In this document: positions 12,566 through 16,468 of the stretch, piece after piece | Position numbering within the stretch: the first letter of the stretch is position 1 | Layout of the letters: every line of letters begins with the position of its first letter | Source of the DNA: Chloroflexota bacterium | Lineage (GTDB): Bacteria; Chloroflexota; Dehalococcoidia; Lucifugimonadales; JADFKI01 | Direction of reading: 5' to 3' | Assembly (NCBI GenBank): GCA_022565015.1 | Contig: JADFKI010000047.1 | Coordinates: 1 to 16,468, forward strand | DNA: 16,468 nucleotides | Program-made: the position numbers and the translations under genes | Notes under the pieces: model-generated | Told to the model about the DNA's origin: nothing | Seen by the model: the letters and a program-made list of their open reading frames with translations, nothing else | The model's database searches: none

Positions 12566-15500
12566 CTACGAAGAGATCAGCATCTCGAACAAGACCAGGA
12601 TATCCGCCATGTCGACCTTGCCGTTCCCGTTGTAATCGAAGTAGGCCGGGTTGTCCACGACCTGGGGGGATTCCAGGTGCTCGAACAGCAGAACGATATC
12701 CGCGAAGTCGAGCCGGTTGTTGCCGTTAACGTCTTCGGCGGTGCCGTCATTGTCCAGGTCCTTGGCCGGCTCCGTCATATCGGGCAGTATCGGGAATGCC
12801 TTCAACACCGTGAGCTCGATTGAGTCCACTCCCCTGTCGCCACTGTCGTCAGTGACGGTCACCGTGACCGTGTAGACTCCCGGCACGGTGTAGGTGTGCT
12901 GCAGGTTGAAGCTCTGGCTAGACAGAGGCAGGTTTTGGACGCCTGAGCCGTCACCGTAGTTCACGTTGGCCGACCAGCTACTGCTGTCGCCGTCCGTGAA
13001 TGAGCCGCTGCCGACGAAGGTATCGCCCTCATTGATGGTGGCGTTCGCTCCGGCATGCACTGAGGGTGCGGAATTTGGCGGCGGCCCGCTGGTGACCACT
13101 GCGGTTCCGCCGAGCAGCTGCGGCGTCATGGCGTCGCCATTATCGTCGTCGATCTTGTTGACGGATATGACGAAATCCGCAGACCCCACCGCTATCCCCT
13201 GTACAGTCAGTGTCGCCAGTAATATGTTGGTGTCACCGGGGTTGAACGCCTGGTTGAAGTCGACGCCGATTATTCGGCTTACTGTGGCGCTGGTGTTCGT
13301 AGTAAGGTCCTCGAACTCCGGCGCAAGCACAGCCCCAACTATTTCGACACTTGCATTGCTCATGCCGACGTTTATGTCGAATCCGGCGATGCCCTCAGGC
13401 GCGCTCGTCAGGACAACGTCCACGGTGGCGAAGCCGTCGAGCTGCACATCAGCGTTGCCAATCTTTATGGCGGGAGAAGTATCGTCAGGGCTCACCACGA
13501 CGATATACATGCTTGATTCTTGTATGCCTTCGTTTCCGCCAAGCTCCACTCGGCCGGCGGGGTAGCTCTTGACCCACAGGCTATGCGTTTGACCTCCGAC
13601 AGTGAGGTCATCGCTCGTGTCGGCGAAAGACAGCAGCCAGTCAGGCTTGGTTTTCAATCTGTCATCGTGCGCAACGGAAACCACCACATCGCGGTCCACG
13701 TCGAAGCTAATGAACTGACTGCCGGTCGAAAACTTGTCGTCGTTGGCGGTCTGTATATAGCTCGCCCCAATCAGGGATGCCGGGACGCTGTCTATACTTA
13801 TGCCGGTTCTGTCGATGTAGGCCTGGACGCCTTGCGCGAGAGCGAACTCGAAGGTCTTGTAGACCTTGTTGGAGGCGACGGCCAGATTGGAGATCATAGA
13901 GTCCCCATTGTCGTTGTTCGGCACGTCCGGCGTTGGCGAGCAATCCGCAGATACCACTCCCGCAGCGTATTGTATTCCGCCGAGAAGATGGTCCATGAAC
14001 AGCGAGTCCGAGTAATCCTGCGACAGATGCCCCATGCCCGTGTACCAGGAACGACCGCCGTCGTAGACCTGACACCAGGCGATAGGATGGTCCGACCCAT
14101 GTTCGCTTCCGGGAGCGATCCCGTCTGCCGTATCGTAGGTAGTCTCGTCAACGGTAGCCAGGACGTGCACCACGTTACGGTCCGGACCGTTGAAGAAGTT
14201 GTACCACTCGTCTGTCCTTACCCAGGTGCTGGGAAGCGACGACGTCGACGGATGGCTAGGGTCCTCTATGTTTACGACGGCCTGCTGGGTATTGGGATGG
14301 TTGTTGAACCTCGCTCCGACGAGGCCGCCGTACCAGCCCCAGTCGTATTCGGTGCCGCTGGCGATGTGGATGCCGACGTAACCGTTGCCGTTCCGTATGT
14401 AACGCTCGAAGGCGGCCTGCTCTCCGTCCGTCATCACGTCCTGATGCGTCTGGAAGAAGATCACGGCCTCGAATTGTGCTAGATCGGCATCGTTAAAGAT
14501 GCTGGAATCGGTGGTATCCACGACCGTGAATCCATTGGACTGCCCCAGAGCCTTGAGGGCGATGACGCCGTCGGGCGTAGAGGGATGGAAGAATCCCCCG
14601 TCTGGGTCGATCTCGTGATACACGAGCACGTCGAAGCTGGGGGTCTGTGAGCTTCCGGCGGCGGCTTGCAGACGACCCTTAATCGCCACACCGTAAGGGT
14701 CAGCGGGAGTCATTGCGCCGGCGTCGGACAAGAGGCAAGGACAGCCGACTTCATTAAACAGCCATGCAGCCCAGCTGATGCCTTTTTCATCGGCGTAGTT
14801 GAGCATGTCGTCGATATCTGTCATGCTCACCGGGGGCGAACTCACAGGACCGAACTCGCCTATGATAACCGGGTACTGAGCGGAGGCCTCATCAAGCCTG
14901 TATCCGGCCTGAACATCACCCCATGCGTCGTAGGTGTGTGTCTTTAGCACCAGGTTGTCTCGAATTATGGGATCGTCGAGCTGGTGATAGATGTACCGGC
15001 TCCATTGGGTCCCGGGCACGACGACTACGGCCTTCGGGTTGTTCGCTTGAATTGCGTCAATCATCGTCGTGAAGCGAGGCTTCAGCTCCGCCCATGAGAC
15101 GTCGTGCGGCTCAACCTGGAGACCGTAGAGCACCGCCGGCTCGTCCTTAAAATGGGCCGCCAGCTTCGCCATAGCATCTTCCGCCTCCTGGTCCGGCATA
15201 TTCGGCTGGCCGCTGTTGGGCTCGGCGTACCGATAGACGATCAGGGTATAGGCGTTGTTTTCCTTGGCAAGTGCCACCAGCTCGTCCAGGGCGGCGACGT
15301 AGCCTGGGTCGTCACGATTGATGGGCCCCGACGCGACCGCCAACGAAACGAGGTTTGCACCCCATCCGTTAGGCGCCGCTCCGGTTAGCGTAGGAATCGC
15401 ATTAAGCTCGAACGATATGTTGTTGTTAATCCACTCGCGGTTCTCGACGTTGGCCCCGCGAAGCACGACGGTCTGACCAAACGCGTTGATGAGCTTGTTG

Positions 15501-16468
15501 CCTTCAACATGGAGCCACTCAACGCTTGTCGGATTCGGGTCCGAGTTACTGGAGCTGGTCGTGAAATTAGTATTTACTTCGGTGTCGGCCATCTTGGAGC
15601 CGTTTGAGTCGACGAGCCACGCCGCCAGCGTATGAGACCCGGCGGGAACCGAAGTCAAAGTGAGCTTACCGTCGAGACCGTTGTCGGCCACTGCGGTGGC
15701 CCCGTCGAGACTGAACTCAACATTTGCGACTTCAGTCAGGTCACCGGACACGTAGTAGGTGATGTCCACGTCACTGCCGACTTTGTCTTCGCCATTGAAG
15801 GGCGAGACGATTATCAGGTTCGGCGGCAAAGGATCGATGACGGCCTCACCATAGCCGAACTCGAACTGAAGACGATCAAAGGCCACGTTGCCGCTCATGT
15901 TGATCGTTATTGTATTGCTGCCGGCGTGGAGTAAGGCCGGACTAATGTCGATAGACCGCGGCACCCACTGAGACTCGTCAGACTGACGACCCGATACGGT
16001 CGCGGCGCCGGGCATGGAGCCCACGGCTGTTCCGTTTACGAGCAGGGAAGCAGAACCCACCTGCCTGATGTCGTAGATCAGCCTGGCGGTATTTATGTCC
16101 GTTGCATCTTGCAGCGGAAGGTCGAACTCCAATGTCTTCGATGAAATACTTCCCTGGCAGTTGAACCACGAGCCGCTGCAGAAGGCCATGTCGCTCCAGC
16201 GATCGTATTTATCTTGATTCGCCTGAGGAGGATCGCCGGCGTCCAGCACCATGCTGTGGCGTTGGGTGTCACGCAGGTCGTACATCATCCAGCCCGTTTC
16301 CTGCTGAACGCGCTCGGTGCCCTGGTTCTTGGGCCAGGCGACGGTTCGGTCGTACTTGAGCGGCCCGATCTTAACGTCCTTCCATGGAAGCTCCCGCATC
16401 TGTCCCAGGAAGCACGGCTCCTGAGGATGGTGGTCGGCCTGATAGGCAACGCCGATCAGGGAGACGTA
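12566..16468 (-). CDS. Giant secreted-type multidomain protein: GH5-like, ThuA-like, cohesin-like, PKD and dockerin domains (5' end missing)
   Basis: The frame is open to the right edge, so the N-terminus is missing; 1300 residues are visible. Residue numbers below count from the ATG at 16399, which is probably internal. Residues 70-185 look like a jelly-roll binding domain and 190-285 like an Ig-like domain. Residues about 292-577 resemble a GH5 (cellulase-type) barrel: FGQTVVLRGANVENREW, a candidate acid/base Glu430 in GLQVEPHD, KTHTYDAWG, and a candidate nucleophile Glu515 in VIIGEFGP. Residues 588-815 match ThuA-like domains (VLVYHE, GNGYVGIHIASGT, HPIAWCQVYDGGRSWYTGMGH). Residues 840-970 form a beta-domain with FDVDRDVVVSVAHDDR. 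A cohesin-like domain (975-1103), a PKD domain (1110-1199, HTYTVPGVYTVTVTV) and a dockerin (1214-1274) with two calcium loops (DVNGNNRLDFADI, DYNGNGKVDMADI) follow. It is probably exported and acts on or binds polysaccharide. The substrate is unknown. Confidence 0.88.
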   Translation of the reverse strand, partial: YVSLIGVAYQADHHPQEPCFLGQMRELPWKDVKIGPLKYDRTVAWPKNQGTERVQQETGWMMYDLRDTQRHSMVLDAGDPPQANQDKYDRWSDMAFCSGSWFNCQGSISSKTLEFDLPLQDATDINTARLIYDIRQVGSASLLVNGTAVGSMPGAATVSGRQSDESQWVPRSIDISPALLHAGSNTITINMSGNVAFDRLQFEFGYGEAVIDPLPPNLIIVSPFNGEDKVGSDVDITYYVSGDLTEVANVEFSLDGATAVADNGLDGKLTLTSVPAGSHTLAAWLVDSNGSKMADTEVNTNFTTSSSNSDPNPTSVEWLHVEGNKLINAFGQTVVLRGANVENREWINNNISFELNAIPTLTGAAPNGWGANLVSLAVASGPINRDDPGYVAALDELVALAKENNAYTLIVYRYAEPNSGQPNMPDQEAEDAMAKLAAHFKDEPAVLYGLQVEPHDVSWAELKPRFTTMIDAIQANNPKAVVVVPGTQWSRYIYHQLDDPIIRDNLVLKTHTYDAWGDVQAGYRLDEASAQYPVIIGEFGPVSSPPVSMTDIDDMLNYADEKGISWAAWLFNEVGCPCLLSDAGAMTPADPYGVAIKGRLQAAAGSSQTPSFDVLVYHEIDPDGGFFHPSTPDGVIALKALGQSNGFTVVDTTDSSIFNDADLAQFEAVIFFQTHQDVMTDGEQAAFERYIRNGNGYVGIHIASGTEYDWGWYGGLVGARFNNHPNTQQAVVNIEDPSHPSTSSLPSTWVRTDEWYNFFNGPDRNVVHVLATVDETTYDTADGIAPGSEHGSDHPIAWCQVYDGGRSWYTGMGHLSQDYSDSLFMDHLLGGIQYAAGVVSADCSPTPDVPNNDNGDSMISNLAVASNKVYKTFEFALAQGVQAYIDRTGISIDSVPASLIGASYIQTANDDKFSTGSQFISFDVDRDVVVSVAHDDRLKTKPDWLLSFADTSDDLTVGGQTHSLWVKSYPAGRVELGGNEGIQESSMYIVVVSPDDTSPAIKIGNADVQLDGFATVDVVLTSAPEGIAGFDINVGMSNASVEIVGAVLAPEFEDLTTNTSATVSRIIGVDFNQAFNPGDTNILLATLTVQGIAVGSADFVISVNKIDDDNGDAMTPQLLGGTAVVTSGPPPNSAPSVHAGANATINEGDTFVGSGSFTDGDSSSWSANVNYGDGSGVQNLPLSSQSFNLQHTYTVPGVYTVTVTVTDDSGDRGVDSIELTVLKAFPILPDMTEPAKDLDNDGTAEDVNGNNRLDFADIVLLFEHLESPQVVDNPAYFDYNGNGKVDMADILVLFEMLISS

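Noticed and set aside
13520..14482. A 320-residue + strand open frame opposite the giant gene
   Set aside because: It overlaps clearly coding ThuA-like sequence and reads as a compositional shadow without recognisable motifs.
1..16468. CRISPR array, insertion sequence, rRNA or phage genes
   Set aside because: No regularly spaced repeats, transposase or integrase motifs, terminal inverted repeats or rRNA-like segments were seen on either strand.

Overview
The window carries a lasso-peptide (RiPP) biosynthesis cluster on the + strand, followed by an envelope-glycan operon and a very large secreted multidomain protein on the - strand. The DNA is moderately GC-rich and uses many TTG and GTG starts with good Shine-Dalgarno sequences. 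A decaprenyl-phosphate phosphoribosyltransferase-like UbiA enzyme, a flippase-like protein, and a cohesin/PKD/dockerin giant protein together suggest an environmental bacterium. Chloroflexota (SAR202 or Dehalococcoidia-like) is my guess by flavour only; no marker gene is present to settle it.

Region 1 (1-6889, + strand) reads B2 - C - A - K - D - N. B2 is the leader peptidase, of which only the C-terminal catalytic part is readable. C is the asparagine-synthetase-like macrolactam cyclase, split by one extra G. A is the precursor, whose leader matches the lasso recognition rule exactly. K is an HPr-kinase-like precursor kinase, split by an in-frame TGA. D is an ABC exporter and N is a nucleotidyltransferase. 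By analogy with the paeninodin and pseudomycoidin clusters, the expected product is a 25-residue lasso peptide with a Ser1-Asp8 ring. Its C-terminal Ser25 would be phosphorylated by K, and the phosphate may be further decorated with the help of N, before export by D. The small leader-binding protein B1 is not in the window and may lie upstream of position 1.

Region 2 (7110-12122, - strand), in transcription order, holds a flippase-like membrane protein, a UbiA-family phosphoribosyltransferase, a polytopic glycosyltransferase-like protein split by an in-frame TGA, and a DUF362 protein. The first three look like one operon for making or moving a polyprenyl-phosphate-linked sugar. The DUF362 gene probably has its own promoter.

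Region 3 (12000-12565) has no confidently identified gene. It holds a weak + strand ORF with a good ribosome binding site, a possible frameshifted continuation of it, and a strong hairpin that probably terminates the next gene.

Region 4 (12566-16468, - strand) is one open frame reaching the right edge. It encodes a secreted-type protein with a beta-sandwich, GH5-like, ThuA-like, cohesin-like, PKD and dockerin domains.

Three genes carry clear disruptions (C, K and the glycosyltransferase) and B2 probably has one too, while the sequence on both sides of each break still reads as good family sequence. This points to sequencing or assembly error, or to very recent inactivation, rather than old decay.
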